From: Caprimulgus europaeus
Lineage: Eukaryota > Chordata > Aves > Caprimulgiformes > Caprimulgidae
Assembly: GCA_907165065.1 (NCBI GenBank)
Contig: OU015528.1
Span: 34,494,515 to 34,558,514 of the forward strand
Length of the DNA stretch: 64,000 nt
Direction of reading: 5' to 3'
In this document: positions 63,001 to 64,000 of the stretch, piece after piece
Position numbering within the stretch: position 1 is the first letter of the stretch
How the letters are laid out: each line of letters starts with the position of its first letter
Position numbers and translations under genes: made by a program
Notes under the pieces: model-generated
The model's database searches: none
Told to the model about the DNA's origin: nothing
What the model saw: only the letters and a program-made list of their open reading frames with translations

Positions 63001-64000
63001 AAAACACCGTTACAGATGAAAGCTTCTTGCATTTATTCCAGCAGTGACAGTAAGAAAAAGATGGCTTGCTTCCAGTTTACCAAACATAACACATTTGATT
63101 TCTCCCATCTTTTTCTTTTTGCCCTCTTCTTCTTTTTGTAATAACAGCACTTCATCCCTGAAGACTCCTCCACCTAATGTTGTTGGATGATCTTTGTCAG
63201 CAATGCTTTGTGAGATAAGATTCTGTGAGTCTGCCTTTTGTACAATAGCTCAGGCATGCTCTTCTGAAAACACTGTTTTATTTTTTAAATATCTTACATT
63301 CACTGTTGAATTCATTCTTGGACCAATTAATAGGAATTTCTGATCCCTGAAATATTGATGAATATATTTTATTTTTCTCTCAGAAAAGTTGTGCTTGGTG
63401 GCACAGATTAGCTGTGTAAATCTAGGCATATGTGAGGTTACGTAAAGTGAGGCATGGGCATATGCCAGTTCGCAGGACTGGAGCTCTGGTTTGTGCTAGA
63501 GGCACGATATGAATAAGATTCAAAATCTGGGCAGTTACACACAAATCCAGGGTTTATTAGGGTTAAAGAAGGATGGATTTTTCTCCTAGTCACATATGTG
63601 AGACATATTTTAATTCTAGTAAACTAGAACTGGGAAAAGCAATGTCCATTCCTTTTTCTGTCCTAGGAAGAATACTTTCCTAACTTGAAGTAAATTAGAG
63701 GTCATACTCATTAAGAACAAAAAAAATGACATGTCTGTGCAGATCAATATAAGCCAATCGTCTAAGCTGAGCATCAATAAGAAACTTTTTTTTCTTATAA
63801 AATAAAGTTATAATTCTTTTGTTTTTATCGCTTGTTGACACTTAATAATATCCTATCAAAATGATAAGCAAATTAAATTTCTTCATGTATACTTTTTTCT
63901 ACCACTTACATGGTGACAGGCAGCTGTAAATAGAGAGTATACAGAATACTTTGTCCTTTTGGGCCACCAGCAAGTCCTTGGGAGGTCAGGTATTGACCAT
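60026..64000. other. AT-rich non-coding sequence, no gene seen
   Basis: No gene is recognised. A run of 11 A (60415-60425) is followed by 21 T (60434-60454), a simple fold-back. A T run lies at about 62031-62040. A 99-codon plus-strand frame at 61100-61399 has no domain features I recognise and sits in AT-rich sequence. Confidence 0.6.

Noticed and set aside
1..64000. CRISPR array, insertion sequences, bacterial operons or tRNA/rRNA genes
   Set aside because: I saw no regularly spaced repeats, no bacterial gene density and no cloverleaf or rRNA signature; the sequence is vertebrate in character.

Overview
This window looks like AT-rich, non-coding nuclear DNA from a bird. It carries several copies of CR1 (the dominant avian LINE) in different states of decay. 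It also carries two ERVL-type solo LTRs whose opening and closing sequences match, from memory, an LTR family widespread in bird genomes. No open reading frame can be supported as a host protein-coding gene. The longest frames (206 aa and 110 aa, minus strand, about 30.8-31.9 kb) are decayed reverse-transcriptase coding sequence of one CR1 copy. I saw no rRNA, tRNA, CRISPR array, bacterial operon or CpG-island promoter. The stretch is best read as intergenic or deep intronic sequence; the species cannot be fixed from the sequence alone.

Layout. 1-9.8 kb: unique AT-rich sequence with one old CR1 3' relic (about 3.96-4.13 kb). 9.76-9.99 kb: old CR1 tail, minus strand. 17.84-17.97 kb: a small relic whose plus-strand reading RLDYCNSW matches the C-terminal end of L2-like LINE reverse transcriptases. 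23.47-23.55 kb: long purine tract. 30.43-31.79 kb: a CR1 copy interrupted by a truncated LTR end and a large internal deletion. 34.70-34.73 kb: T33 tract. 41.58-43.92 kb: two solo LTRs in tail-to-tail orientation, each flanked by its own perfect 5-bp target-site duplication (TGGAT and CCCTC). 45.58-46.10 kb: a GC-richer patch with unusually dense overlapping open frames, possibly a pseudogene. 46.61-46.84 kb: CR1 3' end with its terminal 8-mer repeat intact. 47.17-48.57 kb: two copies of a 213-bp direct duplication, about 92% identical. 51.06-51.77 kb: a very old CR1-like relic. 59.08-60.03 kb: a 950-bp CR1 fragment that still reads as the CR1 ORF2 C-terminus.

No genes act together here. The history that can be read is one of repeat insertion, solo-LTR formation, local duplication and decay. 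I found no convincing undescribed biological system. The points most worth following up are the local 213-bp duplication, the chimeric CR1/LTR junction with filler-like DNA, the GC-richer patch, the perfect 18-bp hairpin at 41.28 kb, and the L2-like relic as a possible exapted element.
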